In this document: piece after piece, positions 29,438 through 39,195 of the stretch
How the letters are laid out: every line of letters starts with the position of its first letter
How positions within the stretch are numbered: the first letter of the stretch is position 1
Assembly: GCA_019745555.1 (NCBI GenBank)
Contig: JAIESX010000025.1
Span: 1 to 64,000 of the forward strand
Direction: 5' to 3'
Source of the DNA: Burkholderiaceae bacterium
GTDB taxonomy: Bacteria; Pseudomonadota; Gammaproteobacteria; Burkholderiales; Burkholderiaceae_C
DNA: 64,000 bases
Notes under the pieces: generated by a model
What the model saw: the letters and a program-made list of their open reading frames with translations, nothing else
Database searches by the model: none
What the model was told of the DNA's origin: nothing
Position numbers and translations under genes: made by a program

Positions 29438-29809
29438 TCAGAACTCGAGAGGTTTGAGGTTGTAGGCAGTATGCCAGTGCACGACACCATCACGTTCCGT
29501 GAGGTTGATCTTCACCAGCCCGCCTCGGCAGGGCCCACCCCGGCAGGCACCGGTTTCAGGTGCGTACAACGCACCATGCGTGGCGCAGATCAGCCAATGG
29601 CCCGTGATATCGAAAAAATGGTTGGGCTGGTAGTCCAGTTCCATGGCCACATGGGTACAGCGGTTCAGGTAGGCGTGCGCCTGTCCTGCATAGCGGATCG
29701 CAAAGGCGCGGCAGGTCTGGCCGCCGTAGACCACTTCAAAGGGCACGGCCAGCCCGCTGTCGGCCAGGTCTGCCGAATTGCACAGGAGAATGAGCCGCGT
29801 CTCGTCCAT
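29438..29809 (-). CDS. Rieske [2Fe-2S] domain protein
   Basis: A 123-residue protein that is a single Rieske domain. The cluster ligands are Cys and His of RCTHVAMEL and of CATHGALY. It has no signal peptide or oxygenase domain, so it is a small soluble electron carrier of unknown partner. It lies between a phosphatase gene and sppA in rluC-HAD-Rieske-sppA, spaced 4 and 1 bases from its neighbours. Confidence 0.92.
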   Translation of the reverse strand: MDETRLILLCNSADLADSGLAVPFEVVYGGQTCRAFAIRYAGQAHAYLNRCTHVAMELDYQPNHFFDITGHWLICATHGALYAPETGACRGGPCRGGLVKINLTERDGVVHWHTAYNLKPLEF

Positions 29810-29813
29810 GACC

Positions 29814-30479
29814 TCATGCGTGCTGTAACAGCCAGTCGTGCAGCTCGCGCACCGAATGCGCCACATGCAGGGGCTGCAAGGCATGGAAGGCATCAGGCTC
29901 GTGCGCGCCGTAGCTCACGCCCACGCTGGCGCAGCCGGCATTGAGCGCCATCTGCAGATCGTGCGTGGTGTCACCGATCATCAGCGTGCGCTCGGGCTCG
30001 ACGCCGAACTCGCGCATGAGCTCCTGCAGCATGCGCGGGTGCGGCTTGCCCGCGGTCTCGTCGGCCGTGCGTGAACCGTCGAACACGCCCTTGAGCTGCA
30101 CGGTATGCAGCACCTCGTCCAGGCCGCGCCGGCTCTTGCCCGTGGCCACGGTCAGCCAGTGGTGCCTGGCCTTGAGGTCGGCCAGCAGCTCCAGCACCCC
30201 CTGGAACAGGCTCAGGTCATTCTGGTGCGCCATGTAGTGAAAGCGGTAGCGCTCCCCGAGCGCCGGGTACTTCTCCGGCGGCACGTCGGGCGCCGCATGC
30301 GCCAGGGCCTGGCCCAGCGCCATGCCGATCACATAGGACGCGTCCTTGTCGCTGGGCACAGTGCCTCCCACGTCGCGCACCGCGGCCTGGATGCTGCGCG
30401 TGATGATGGCCGTGGAATCGAACAGGGTGCCGTCCCAGTCGAAGGCGATCAGGTCGTACTTGCGGGGTCGAAAACTCAT
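29814..30479 (-). CDS. HAD-superfamily phosphatase (phosphoglycolate phosphatase-like)
   Basis: A 221-residue HAD-IA hydrolase. Motif I is FDWDGTLFDS with the nucleophile Asp, motif II lies in LTVATGKSRRG, and the acidic motif IV is MIGDTTHDLQMA; a helical cap domain sits between. It looks like Gph, which removes phosphate from 2-phosphoglycolate, but HAD substrates cannot be fixed from sequence. The start overlaps the rluC stop as ATGA. Confidence 0.9.
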   Translation of the reverse strand: MSFRPRKYDLIAFDWDGTLFDSTAIITRSIQAAVRDVGGTVPSDKDASYVIGMALGQALAHAAPDVPPEKYPALGERYRFHYMAHQNDLSLFQGVLELLADLKARHHWLTVATGKSRRGLDEVLHTVQLKGVFDGSRTADETAGKPHPRMLQELMREFGVEPERTLMIGDTTHDLQMALNAGCASVGVSYGAHEPDAFHALQPLHVAHSVRELHDWLLQHA

Positions 30480-31498
30480 GAAGGCTCGGTGTCAGGAAGA
30501 ACCTGGCCTGCGAAACGGGCCAGCTCGGGCGGCAGCGGGCAGGTCAATTCGATGCGCTCACCGCTGGCCGGATGGCTGAACTGTAAACGCCAGGCATGCA
30601 GGAACATGCGCCGCAGCGGGACCGCCCCCTCGCCGCCTGCGGGTTTCTGCAGGGCCTTGTTGAGCTCGAAGTCTCCGTACTTGTCATCCCCCACGATGGG
30701 CAGGCCTTCGGAGGCCAGGTGCACGCGGATCTGGTGCGTGCGGCCGGTCTTGATGGTCACCTCCAGCAAGCTGTAGCGTTCGGATCGGGCCCGCACCTTG
30801 ACCAGGGTGACCGACTTCATGCCGTCCGGATCGTCCCGCGCCACCACCTTGACGCGGCGCTCGCCGTCCTCCAACAGGTATTTGTGCAGGGGCTTGTCCA
30901 GCACCTTCTTGTTCAGCGGCCAGGCGCCGGCCACCAGGGCCAGATAGGTCTTGCCGGTCTCGCGCTCGCGGAACTGGTCCTGCAAGGCCTTGAGGGCGCT
31001 GCGCTTCTTGGCCAGCAGCAGAATGCCGCTGGTCTCGCGGTCCAGCCGGTGCACCAGCTCCAGGAACCTGGCCTGCGGTCGCGCCATGCGCAGCTGCTCG
31101 ATGACGCCGAAGCTCACCCCCGAACCGCCGTGCACAGCCGTGCCCGCCGGCTTGTCCACGGCCAGCACGGCCTCGTCCTCGAACAGCACCGGAAACTCGC
31201 GGCCCGGGGCCTTGGGCGCCGCCATGGCCTCGGCCTTGTCCACCGCCCGTTCCGACAGACGCACGGGCGGAACCCTCACCTGGTCGCCCGCTTCGACCCG
31301 CGTATCGGCTGAGGCCCGCCCTTTGTTAACCCTCACTTCGCCACTGCGGATGATGCGATAGACATGGGTCTTGGGCACACCCTTGAGCTGGCGCAGCAGG
31401 AAATTGTCCAGGCGCTGGCCAGCCGACTCCTCGTCGACGGTCACGATTTCTACACGGGGACCTGCGGCAGGCGTTTTGCCCCCTATAATGTGTTTCAC
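30476..31498 (-). CDS. rluC: 23S rRNA pseudouridine synthase RluC family
   Basis: RluC makes pseudouridines 955, 2504 and 2580 of 23S rRNA. The 340-residue protein has an N-terminal S4 RNA-binding domain (RLDNFLLRQLKGVPKTHVYR) and the catalytic domain with LVHRLDRETSGILLLAKK carrying the catalytic Asp, and HQIRVHLASEG. The start is GTG at 31498, the only usable start, without a clear ribosome site. The divergent rluC-rne pair is also found in enterobacteria. Confidence 0.93.
   Translation of the reverse strand: MKHIIGGKTPAAGPRVEIVTVDEESAGQRLDNFLLRQLKGVPKTHVYRIIRSGEVRVNKGRASADTRVEAGDQVRVPPVRLSERAVDKAEAMAAPKAPGREFPVLFEDEAVLAVDKPAGTAVHGGSGVSFGVIEQLRMARPQARFLELVHRLDRETSGILLLAKKRSALKALQDQFRERETGKTYLALVAGAWPLNKKVLDKPLHKYLLEDGERRVKVVARDDPDGMKSVTLVKVRARSERYSLLEVTIKTGRTHQIRVHLASEGLPIVGDDKYGDFELNKALQKPAGGEGAVPLRRMFLHAWRLQFSHPASGERIELTCPLPPELARFAGQVLPDTEPS
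31484..31489 (+). promoter_or_regulatory. possible rne -10 element
   Basis: A perfect TATAAT lies about 500 bases before the rne start, just inside the beginning of rluC. No matching -35 is visible at 16-18 bases. If used, it gives a leader of about 495 nt. Confidence 0.3.
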
Positions 31499-31990
31499 TA
31501 GCGACGAGCTGTAAGTGGTTGATTTGTCTGGAGTTTAGTCCAGATAGCCACCTCGCCGCGCTGGAAGGTCGATGTCACCGACCACCGGGTACGCAAACCG
31601 CAAGCCAGCTGCTTGCCGTGGCCTGCCCAGTGGAAGGCGCAACCGACGCCTTGAAACACTGAACGGAATACCCAGTGTTGCCAGCCATAAGCTGGCAACC
31701 GGATCAAAGCGAAATGTTTGTGTTGATGAGCCTGATCCTCATGTGCCTGCAGCGCGCACGCGTGCTGCTGCCCGGCACCGGTCAGCCATCAGCGCCCGCA
31801 CTGCGGGCAGCCCAGGCCGCCAAGTTGGTGGCGGCCCCACAGACGCCTTTCCTCGCCCTCATCCACGCGCCTACACCGCGGCTCACAAGCTGAGTCCGCG
31901 GTTCTCCGGCAATTCCCTCCGTTTCGAAGCGTCAGTTCCGGCATCGTGCGCCCGCACCGGGCATGTGTACTGATGTAAAGGAAATCATCC
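31490..31990 (+). promoter_or_regulatory. long non-coding leader before rne
   Basis: The 492 bases between rluC and rne hold no convincing gene. E. coli rne has a 361-nt leader whose hairpins bind RNase E and give feedback control, so a similar role is likely here. Visible structures are a perfect 9-bp stem with loop CATAA (GTTGCCAGC / GCTGGCAAC, 31677-31699) and a GCCCG / CGGGC stem near 31795-31809. A GGA ribosome site precedes the rne ATG. Confidence 0.5.
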
Positions 31991-34810
31991 ATGAAACGGA
32001 TGCTGATCAACGCCACGCAGGCCGAAGAACGCCGCCTGGCCATCGTCGACGGACAGAAGCTCCTCGACTACGAGATCGAGATCGAAGGGCGCGAACAGCG
32101 CAAGGGCAACATCTACAAGGCCGTCGTCACGCGCGTCGAGCCCTCGCTCGAAGCCTGCTTCGTTGACTACGGCGAAGATCGTCACGGCTTCCTGCCCTTC
32201 AAGGAAATCTCCCGCAACTACTTCCAGCAGGGTGTCTCGGTCAGCCAGGCCCGCATCCAGGACGCCATCAAGGAAGGCCAGGAACTGCTGGTCCAGGTGG
32301 AAAAGGAAGAGCGTGGCAACAAGGGCGCGGCCCTGACCACCTTCATCTCTCTGGCCGGCCGCTATGTGGTGCTCATGCCCAACAACCCGCGCGGCGGTGG
32401 CGTGAGCCGCCGCATCGAGGGTGACGACCGGGCCGAGCTCAAGGAAGCCCTCGACCAGCTCGAGTACCCCAACGGCATGTCCATCATCGCGCGCACCGCC
32501 GGCATCGGCCGCAGCGCGCCCGAGCTGCAGTGGGATCTGAACTACCTGCTCAAGCTCTGGGGCGCCATCGACGGCGCCGCCAAGGGCGGCAAGGGCGCCT
32601 TCCTGATCTACCAGGAGTCCAGCCTGGTCATCCGCGCCATCCGCGACTACTTCAACAACGACATCGGCGACATCCTGATCGACACCGACGACGTGTACGA
32701 GCAGGCCCAGCAGTTCATGGCCCACGTCATGCCCGAGCATGCCGCGCGCGTGAAGCGCTACCGTGACAACGCGCCGCTGTTCAGCCGCTTCCAGATCGAG
32801 CACCAGATCGAGTCGGCCTACGCCCGCACGGTCAACCTGCCCTCGGGCGGCGCCATCGTGATCGACCACACCGAAGCCCTGGTCTCGATCGACGTCAACT
32901 CGGCACGCGCCATCAAGGGCGGCGACATCGAGGAAACCGCGACCCGCACCAACCTGGAAGCCGCCGACGAAGTGGCCCGCCAGATGCGCCTGCGTGACCT
33001 CGGCGGCCTGATCGTGATCGACTTCATCGACATGGAAGAGTCGAAGAACCGCCGCGAGGTCGAGAACCGCCTGCGCGACGCCCTGCGCCAGGACCGTGCC
33101 CGCGTGCAGTTCGGCACCATCTCCAAGTTCGGCCTGATGGAGATGAGCCGCCAGCGCCTTCGCCCGGCCCTGTCCGAAGGCGCCTCCATCCCCTGCCCGC
33201 GCTGCGGCGGATCCGGCCACATCCGTGACACCGAGAGCTCGGCGCTGCAGATCCTGCGCATCATCCAGGAAGAATCCCAGAAGGACAACACCGCCGCCGT
33301 GCACGTGCAGGTGCCGGTGGACGTGGCCTCCTTCCTGCTCAACGAGAAGCGCAACGAGATCACCAAGATCGAGCTCAAGCAGCGCATCAATGTGCTGATG
33401 GTGCCCAACAAGTCGCTGGAAACGCCGAACTACAAGCTCGAGCGCCTCAAGCATGACGACCCGCGCCTGGACCGCATCGAGGCCAGCTACGAGATGGCCG
33501 AGGAGATCGAAGACCCGACCACCGTCACGCGCCGTTCGCAGGAGCCGACCAACAAGCAGACCCCGGTGATCAAGGGCGTGCTGCCCGACGCGCCGGCGCC
33601 GATCGCCCCGCCCAAGCCTGTGGCCGAGGCGCCTGCCAAGCCAGCCAAGGCTGCCGTGGCCGCACCCCAGCCGGCCAGCCCGGGCTTCTTCGGCTGGCTC
33701 AAGAGCCTGTTCGGTGGTGCGCCGGCGGCCGAGCCCGCCAAGGTGGAGAAGAAGGAAGAACGCCGGGATGGCCGTGGCGGCCGCGATGGCAACCGTGGCG
33801 AAGGCCGCGGTGAAGGCCGTGGCCGCGGTGGACGCGGTGGACGCGGTGGCGAACGCGGTGAGCGTCAGGACCGGGGCGACCGCGGCGAGCAGCGTGGTCG
33901 CAACGGCAGCGAGCGTGGCGAACGTCAGGGCCAGCGCCCCGACGCCGAGAACCGCAACACCCCGCAGCAGCCGGCCGAAGCAGGCAGCGAGCAGCGCCAG
34001 GAACGCGCGCCGCGCAACAACGAGCAACGCGGCCGCAACGGTGGTGAGCGCGGTGAGCGTGGCGAACGCCAGGAACGCGGTGAGCGCGGCGAGCAGCGCG
34101 GCAACCGCGGTGAGCGCAGTGATCAGCCTCGTGAAGCCCGCGAACCGCGTGGCGAGCGCCAGGAGCGCGGTGAGCGTCGCAACGAGCGCGGCCCGCGTCC
34201 CGACGCCGAGCGCCGCCCGGTCGAGGAAACCCGTCCGCAAGACCAGCCGAACGAAGCGCAGCAAGCCGTCGAGCCGACGCATGACGGCGACACCCAGCCC
34301 ATGGAGCCCCGTCCCGAAGGTGAGAACCAGGGTCAGCGCGAGCGCCGTTCACGCGACCGCTACGGCCGTGACCGTCGTGAGCGTGGCGAGCGTGGCGAGC
34401 GCCAGGAACGTCCGGCCCAGGAATCCAGCAGCACCGAGGCTGCCCAGCCCCTGAATGGCACCACCGTGGTGGACGCCCGTCCGGCACCGGTGGCGGCCGC
34501 GGCACCCGTCGCCGCCGCCACGGCTTCCTCCAGCAGCCGCGCCCTGCCGCGCGTGCAGCCCTACACCCTGCCGCTGTCCGAGCTGAACGAGGTGGCCAGT
34601 GCCTCAGGCCTGCAATGGGTCAACTCCGACGCCGACAAGGTGGCCGCGGCCCAGGCCGCCATCGCCGCCGAGCCCAAGCCGGTCCATGTGCCGCGCGAGC
34701 GCCCGGCACCGGTGGTGATCGATGAGGGCCCGCTGATCCTGGTCGAGACCCGCAAGGATCTGCGCGAGATGAAGCTGCCCTTCGAGCAACAGGAAACAGC
34801 CCAGGGCTGA
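31991..34810 (+). CDS. rne: ribonuclease E
   Basis: RNase E is the main endonuclease of mRNA decay and tRNA/rRNA maturation. The 939-residue protein has an S1 domain (about 35-125), 5' sensor and DNase I-like catalytic core with Asp near residue 301 ([10 protein letters not shown]) and 345 (LIVIDFIDM), and the Zn-link CPRCGGSGH near 402. Residues about 580-810 are a low-complexity arm of Arg, Gly, Glu and Gln repeats (GERGERQ units), followed by a conserved-looking tail ([12 protein letters not shown]). The arm probably scaffolds RNA and partner proteins. Confidence 0.98.
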   Translation: MKRMLINATQAEERRLAIVDGQKLLDYEIEIEGREQRKGNIYKAVVTRVEPSLEACFVDYGEDRHGFLPFKEISRNYFQQGVSVSQARIQDAIKEGQELLVQVEKEERGNKGAALTTFISLAGRYVVLMPNNPRGGGVSRRIEGDDRAELKEALDQLEYPNGMSIIARTAGIGRSAPELQWDLNYLLKLWGAIDGAAKGGKGAFLIYQESSLVIRAIRDYFNNDIGDILIDTDDVYEQAQQFMAHVMPEHAARVKRYRDNAPLFSRFQIEHQIESAYARTVNLPSGGAIVIDHTEALVSIDVNSARAIKGGDIEETATRTNLEAADEVARQMRLRDLGGLIVIDFIDMEESKNRREVENRLRDALRQDRARVQFGTISKFGLMEMSRQRLRPALSEGASIPCPRCGGSGHIRDTESSALQILRIIQEESQKDNTAAVHVQVPVDVASFLLNEKRNEITKIELKQRINVLMVPNKSLETPNYKLERLKHDDPRLDRIEASYEMAEEIEDPTTVTRRSQEPTNKQTPVIKGVLPDAPAPIAPPKPVAEAPAKPAKAAVAAPQPASPGFFGWLKSLFGGAPAAEPAKVEKKEERRDGRGGRDGNRGEGRGEGRGRGGRGGRGGERGERQDRGDRGEQRGRNGSERGERQGQRPDAENRNTPQQPAEAGSEQRQERAPRNNEQRGRNGGERGERGERQERGERGEQRGNRGERSDQPREAREPRGERQERGERRNERGPRPDAERRPVEETRPQDQPNEAQQAVEPTHDGDTQPMEPRPEGENQGQRERRSRDRYGRDRRERGERGERQERPAQESSSTEAAQPLNGTTVVDARPAPVAAAAPVAAATASSSSRALPRVQPYTLPLSELNEVASASGLQWVNSDADKVAAAQAAIAAEPKPVHVPRERPAPVVIDEGPLILVETRKDLREMKLPFEQQETAQG

Positions 34811-34825
34811 TCCCGCCGCAAGCGC

Positions 34826-34853
34826 AAAAAAGCCCGCGTCAGCGGGCTTTTTT
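34826..34853. terminator. bidirectional terminator between rne and the GGDEF gene
   Basis: AAAAA, a perfect 7-bp stem (AGCCCGC / GCGGGCT, loop GTCA) and TTTTTT form a symmetrical terminator. It serves rne on the plus strand and the GGDEF gene ending at 34871 on the minus strand. Confidence 0.92.
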
Positions 34854-34870
34854 GTGCCTGGCGTGGCGAC

Positions 34871-35938
34871 TCAGAACACGTCCACCGAGCCCGTGCGCGA
34901 GACTTCGCCGAACAGGCCCTTGCGCACCAGGTCCGGGTGGCTGCAGACCTTGTTGCGCCCGTTGCGCTGCGCATAGTCGATGGCCTGGTCGATGCGCTCC
35001 AGCGCGGTGCTGGGTGAATCGTCGGCCAGCACGCGGGTGAAGCCGGCGCTGATGGTCACACGGCCGACCTGGGGGAAGTTGTACTTCTCGACGTTGGCGC
35101 GCAGGCGCTCGAAGGCGCCCAGAGCCAGGGCTTCCTCGGGGCAGTGGAAGAGCACGGCAAACTGCTCGCCGCCGAAGCGGTAGAGCCGGTCGTGCGCGCG
35201 GAAGGTGCCGGTCATGATGCGTGCCACCAGCAGCGTCACCTCTTCCATGATCAGGTGCCCATGCTTGTCGCTGAGCAGATGGAAGTTGTCGATGACGATG
35301 CAGCCCAGCCAGTAGTTGGGTGGCACGCGGTGGCGCCGCTCCTTGCCGGGCGCAGGCTCGTTCTTCGGATCGTCCTGGATGCCGTCGAGTTCCTCGAGCA
35401 CGGCGCTGTAGAAGGTATCGTCGAGCGACTTGCGGTTGAGCAGGCCAGTCAGCGCATCACGGTCACTGTAGGCCAGCAGCGTGTACATGTTGCGGTAGAT
35501 GTGGTGCAACTGCTCGATGGTCTGCCGGTCGGCCGGCTCCAGCACGCCGGCGGTGTGGATCTCGATCACCCCCTGGGCGTCGTCGGCCCGCATGTCGGCG
35601 AACAGCGGCAGGTAGTAGATGCGCGGTCCTTCCGGACCGGCCCATGCCACCTCGATCACCTGGCGCCCGTTGAGACTGCGCAGCCGGTCGTAGGACTCCT
35701 CCAGCCGGGGCAGGCTCTGGAACTCGACGCGCAAGGGGTCCACCACCTTGCCACCACCGCGGGCGTCGAGCGAGACCAGGCCCAGCCAGCGCTTCTCGTT
35801 CTCCTCGGAGATGACGCGGGAGATCACCACGCGCTGGATGGGCACGAGGTCAATCAGGGCCTTGGCCAGGGTCAGTTCGAGCAGATCGCGATCGCGGTGA
35901 TCGGTGAGCTTGATAAGGTGTTCGGTCAGGGTGGCCAT
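34871..35938 (-). CDS. GAF-like/GGDEF protein with degenerate active site
   Basis: A 355-residue protein: residues about 1-150 look like a GAF-type sensor (YYLPLFADMRADD, GVIEIHTAGV), and 155-340 a GGDEF domain starting DALTGLLNRKSLDD. The active-site loop reads FGGEQFAVLF, so the second acidic residue of GG(D/E)EF is Gln. An intact-looking I-site, RAHD, lies five residues before it. It may bind c-di-GMP without making it. The ATG at 35938 was chosen over a GTG three codons earlier. No transmembrane segment. Confidence 0.9.
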   Translation of the reverse strand: MATLTEHLIKLTDHRDRDLLELTLAKALIDLVPIQRVVISRVISEENEKRWLGLVSLDARGGGKVVDPLRVEFQSLPRLEESYDRLRSLNGRQVIEVAWAGPEGPRIYYLPLFADMRADDAQGVIEIHTAGVLEPADRQTIEQLHHIYRNMYTLLAYSDRDALTGLLNRKSLDDTFYSAVLEELDGIQDDPKNEPAPGKERRHRVPPNYWLGCIVIDNFHLLSDKHGHLIMEEVTLLVARIMTGTFRAHDRLYRFGGEQFAVLFHCPEEALALGAFERLRANVEKYNFPQVGRVTISAGFTRVLADDSPSTALERIDQAIDYAQRNGRNKVCSHPDLVRKGLFGEVSRTGSVDVF

Positions 35939-36028
35939 GGTGCACACGCAGGTTGGTGCAGGCCATATTAGCCCTTTGTCGCAGCGCCGTCACCCCCCGC
36001 CCCACCCGGGTTCATCCTGATGGCGGGC

Positions 36029-37312
36029 TCAGTCCCGGGCCGCCTCGCGCCAGGCTTCGAGTGCCGCAGCGGCGTCCTCGCGCTGTTCGGCCAGCCGCGC
36101 CAGCGCAGCCCAGGCGCGCCGGCGCAGGGCCTCGTCCTTGAGCTGGGTCAGGGCCTGGCGCAGCAGCTGCTGGGCCTTGCCCCAGAGTTGCAGATGCATG
36201 CAGGCCACACCCGCCAGATACTGCAGCAGCGGCTCGCGCGGATTGCCCAGCTGCGCCGCCTCGATGCGCGCCAGCCAGGCCGCATCGGGCTGCCCCGGCG
36301 TATGGTGGAAGCCGCGCTCGAGCAGCAGCACGAGGCGCAGTCGCAGCTCCTGCGGCAAAGTGGATCCGGGACGCACCAGCTGGTCCCAGACCGGCAGCAA
36401 CCACTGCTGGGCCAGCGCGAAGTCGCCACCCAGCGCCAGCATGCGCTCGCCGGCCTGCAGTGCCACCTCGGGCATGCCGCGCTCGGCGGCCTCAAGCTGT
36501 TCCCAGACCTTCCGCAGCTGGGCCGGATCATGCGTGCCGCGCAGCAGCTCGATGGCCAGGCCACGCACGATGCTGCGCGTCGCCGATTCGGAAAAAGCGC
36601 GATGCTTGCCCAGCAGGCGCACCGTCTCCAGCGCGGCAAGGAACTGTCCGGCCAGACGTGTGACCCGCAGGCGCAGGCGCAGCGCCAGCGTGCGGCGTGC
36701 GACGCCCTGGGGCAGCTCGTCCAGGCGCTGCAGCGCAGCCTGCACATCGCGGTCATCGAAGGCCCAGCGCGCCACGCGCAGCTGCACGCCCTCGCGCACC
36801 TCCTGGGTCTCGCGGCCCTTGCCCTGGGTCAAGGCCAGGGCGGCGCGGGCATGCTCGTCGCGGCCGGCCCGGTCCTGCAGGGCGTGGGCGCATTCGGCGG
36901 CCAGCAGATGCGCCAGCGCCATGAGGCGCGTCCCGTGGCCGAGAGCCTGTTCGCCGCGCGCCAGGGCCTCGGTCTGCACCACCACGTTCTCGGCCGCCTT
37001 GCGTGCCCGGATGAAACGACCCGCCGTCAGATGCGACATGGCATCGAGCAGCCCCTGCAGCTGCATGCGCTCCTGGTGGCGACGGCGCCAGCGCCGCGCC
37101 TCGTCGGGCAGACCGAGCAGCATCGCCAGGCCGCGCAGCGCAGCGTAGAGCAGGACAAAAGCCGCGAACAGCACGAGCAGCACCAGGTTGAGCGAAAAAT
37201 CCAGGCGGTACGGCGGCCAGAACAGCGTGACCGTGCCCTGGTTGTTGCCCGCGAACAGGGCGACGCCGACGGCCAGGGCGAACAGGGCGAGAAACCAGAG
37301 CAGGTGGCGCAT
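36029..37312 (-). CDS. hemY: heme biosynthesis HemY N-terminal domain protein
   Basis: A 427-residue inner-membrane protein of the HemY type found beside hemX. Residues 1-20 and 38-60 are two transmembrane helices (LLWFLALFALAVG, LVLLVLFAAFVLLYA), and the rest is a TPR-like helical repeat region (LQYLAGVACMHLQLWGKAQ). Its biochemical role is unclear; it is not protoporphyrinogen oxidase HemY of Bacillus. It ends the hemC-hemD-hemX-hemY set, 19 bases after hemX. Confidence 0.88.
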   Translation of the reverse strand: MRHLLWFLALFALAVGVALFAGNNQGTVTLFWPPYRLDFSLNLVLLVLFAAFVLLYAALRGLAMLLGLPDEARRWRRRHQERMQLQGLLDAMSHLTAGRFIRARKAAENVVVQTEALARGEQALGHGTRLMALAHLLAAECAHALQDRAGRDEHARAALALTQGKGRETQEVREGVQLRVARWAFDDRDVQAALQRLDELPQGVARRTLALRLRLRVTRLAGQFLAALETVRLLGKHRAFSESATRSIVRGLAIELLRGTHDPAQLRKVWEQLEAAERGMPEVALQAGERMLALGGDFALAQQWLLPVWDQLVRPGSTLPQELRLRLVLLLERGFHHTPGQPDAAWLARIEAAQLGNPREPLLQYLAGVACMHLQLWGKAQQLLRQALTQLKDEALRRRAWAALARLAEQREDAAAALEAWREAARD

Positions 37313-37331
37313 GGGGAGCGTCTCTCCGCGC

Positions 37332-38423
37332 TCAGCGTCCAGGCGCCACGGCCGCCAGTGCGGCCAGGGTCTCGTCGGCACGCGGCAGCTCCACGTCCTG
37401 CATCTGGGCGCGGGTCTGCTGCAGCAGTTCCGCGGCAGCGCGCGTGCGGCGCGTATTGATGTCGAAGTACTTGCCCAGAGTGTTGGCGGCCTTGAGCAGG
37501 TCCGCCCGTGCGGCCTCGGGCTGGCGTGCCAGCAGACCCAGGCGGGCATTGAGCAGCAGCAGCTTGTAGTTCTCACGCACGAAGAAGGATTGCTCGGGCG
37601 TGAGCAGCACGGCCTCGGGGGCGTCGATGCGGCTCACGCGGACCAGGCCGCGCAATTCCTCCAGCGACCGCTGCAGCGTACGTTGCCACCAGGCCTGCAG
37701 GGGGTTGTCGTTGCGCGGCGCCGGGACCGGCGCCGCCTCGGGCGCCACGCCGACGGCGTTGGCCAGCGGCAGTTCGTCGGCCAGGCGCAGCAGCTCGTCC
37801 AGACGCGCCAGCAACGTGGGCGTATCGATGATGGGCGTGGACTTGATGCGGGCCAGGTCACGCGCCAGCGCGCGCTGCACAGGTGCCAGGCGCGCCTGCG
37901 GCGCACGCTGCATGCGCTGCTCGGCCGTGCGCAGGGCGGCCACCAGCGGCTCGATGCTGCCGGTGAGCTGGGATTGCTGCTGGGCCAGGCGGATACCCGC
38001 CTCCAGATCCACCACCAGGTTCTCGTCGCGCGTACGCGAGAGGTTCTGCATGAGTTCGTCGAGCTGGGTGCGCTGCAACGCCACCTCGCCCAGCCGGGCC
38101 TCGAGCACGGCCTGACGCGCGGCCAGCGTGCGCTCCTGTTCCTGGGTCTGGCGCACCAGCGTGCGCGCCTCCGCCGCCGAGGCCGCAGCCTCCGTGGTCT
38201 GTCGGGTCAGCTGGTCCTGCAAGGTGGAGAGACGCTCCCAGAGCAGGCCGTTGAGCAGCAGTGCCAGGACCGCCAGTACGCCCAGGGTCAGCACCAGGGT
38301 GCGTGACCCGCGGGTCGGTACCGCCGCAGGCGTTGACGCGCCCGGAACCGTCGCGGAAACCGCCGCGGCGGTGGCGGGCGCAGCGGGCGTCTCGGCGGCT
38401 GGCTGGGGCTCGGGCGTGCTCAT
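37332..38423 (-). CDS. hemX: HemX-like uroporphyrinogen-III methyltransferase-family membrane protein
   Basis: A 363-residue protein with an Ala/Pro-rich cytoplasmic N-terminus, one helix (residues 42-61, TLVLTLGVLAVLALLLNGLL), a long coiled coil (about 65-130, rich in Gln, Glu, Arg, Ala) and a helical C-terminal domain (PLQAWWQRTLQRSLEELR). The position after hemD and before hemY is the usual hemX position. Despite some database names, no SAM-binding domain is visible. Overlaps hemD as ATGA. Confidence 0.88.
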   Translation of the reverse strand: MSTPEPQPAAETPAAPATAAAVSATVPGASTPAAVPTRGSRTLVLTLGVLAVLALLLNGLLWERLSTLQDQLTRQTTEAAASAAEARTLVRQTQEQERTLAARQAVLEARLGEVALQRTQLDELMQNLSRTRDENLVVDLEAGIRLAQQQSQLTGSIEPLVAALRTAEQRMQRAPQARLAPVQRALARDLARIKSTPIIDTPTLLARLDELLRLADELPLANAVGVAPEAAPVPAPRNDNPLQAWWQRTLQRSLEELRGLVRVSRIDAPEAVLLTPEQSFFVRENYKLLLLNARLGLLARQPEAARADLLKAANTLGKYFDINTRRTRAAAELLQQTRAQMQDVELPRADETLAALAAVAPGR

Positions 38424-39190
38424 GCAAAGGATTCTATCGAGGCGCGTACGTCAGCCAGGGCCGGCCGCGTCTCGCGCACCTCGGCAAAGCCCGCGTCGCG
38501 CACCGCCTGCGCGATTCGCGCATGCGTGGCCACGGCACGGGCACGACCCCAGTCCACGTCAGGCAGGCTGGCCAGCAGGTTGTGCACGGCCTCGCTGCTG
38601 CTGAAGAGCCAGATCGAGCCGTCACCGGCCGCCACCTGTGCGCGCTGCCGCTGCGCCGCATCAAGCACCGGAGACTGGCGCTGGTAGCTGGCCAGGAAAT
38701 CCACCGCACCGCCGGCCGCGCGCACCTGGCGTGCAAACCAGTCGCGCCCCGCGCCCTCGCTGCTGTGGCCGGCGGCGTCAGCCCCGCGCACGACCAGCAC
38801 GCGCACGCCGGGCCGGATGCGCTGCGCCACCAGGGCCCAGAGCGCCTCGGAGTCGAACTGCGGCGCATCGTCGGGCGGCGCCACGATACGACCATCGGGC
38901 ACACCGGCCTGGCGCAGTGCACGCACCGTGCCCGGCCCCGTGGCCCAGGCCTCGAAAGATGTCGCGTCGCCCGCCGGACGCGCCGCATGAAAGCCCTCGA
39001 CAGCATTGGCGCTGACGAACATCGCCCCCAGGTAGCGGTCGAGTTGCTGCCAAGCCTGGCACACGGCTGCCACGTCAGGTGCAGGCCCGATCGTGATCAG
39101 CGGCAGGGCCCAGGCTCCATGGCCGGACTGCTGCAAAGCCTGCACCCAGTCCTGCGCCTCGCGCTGCGGGCGGGTGACAACGACGTGCAT
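38420..39190 (-). CDS. hemD: uroporphyrinogen-III synthase
   Basis: HemD closes hydroxymethylbilane to uroporphyrinogen III. The family is weakly conserved; recognition rests on HVVVTRPQREAQDW at the N-terminus, AMFVSANAVEGF, ATGPGTVRALRQAG, VLVVRGADA, and SIWLFSSSEAVHNLL, plus its position between hemC and hemX. About 256 residues. A TTG at 39199 overlaps the hemC stop and has GGAG four bases upstream, so the real start may be three codons earlier. Confidence 0.92.
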   Translation of the reverse strand: MHVVVTRPQREAQDWVQALQQSGHGAWALPLITIGPAPDVAAVCQAWQQLDRYLGAMFVSANAVEGFHAARPAGDATSFEAWATGPGTVRALRQAGVPDGRIVAPPDDAPQFDSEALWALVAQRIRPGVRVLVVRGADAAGHSSEGAGRDWFARQVRAAGGAVDFLASYQRQSPVLDAAQRQRAQVAAGDGSIWLFSSSEAVHNLLASLPDVDWGRARAVATHARIAQAVRDAGFAEVRETRPALADVRASIESFA

Positions 39191-39195
39191 GGCGC

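Noticed and set aside
31572-31973. 133-codon plus-strand frame in the rne leader
   Set aside because: Composition is random-looking and it spans the structured leader; no ribosome site or domain.
31985-34282. 765-codon open frame on the minus strand opposite rne
   Set aside because: It is antisense to RNase E; its composition (Ala, Val, Leu, His runs) mirrors the rne codons and it has no family signature.
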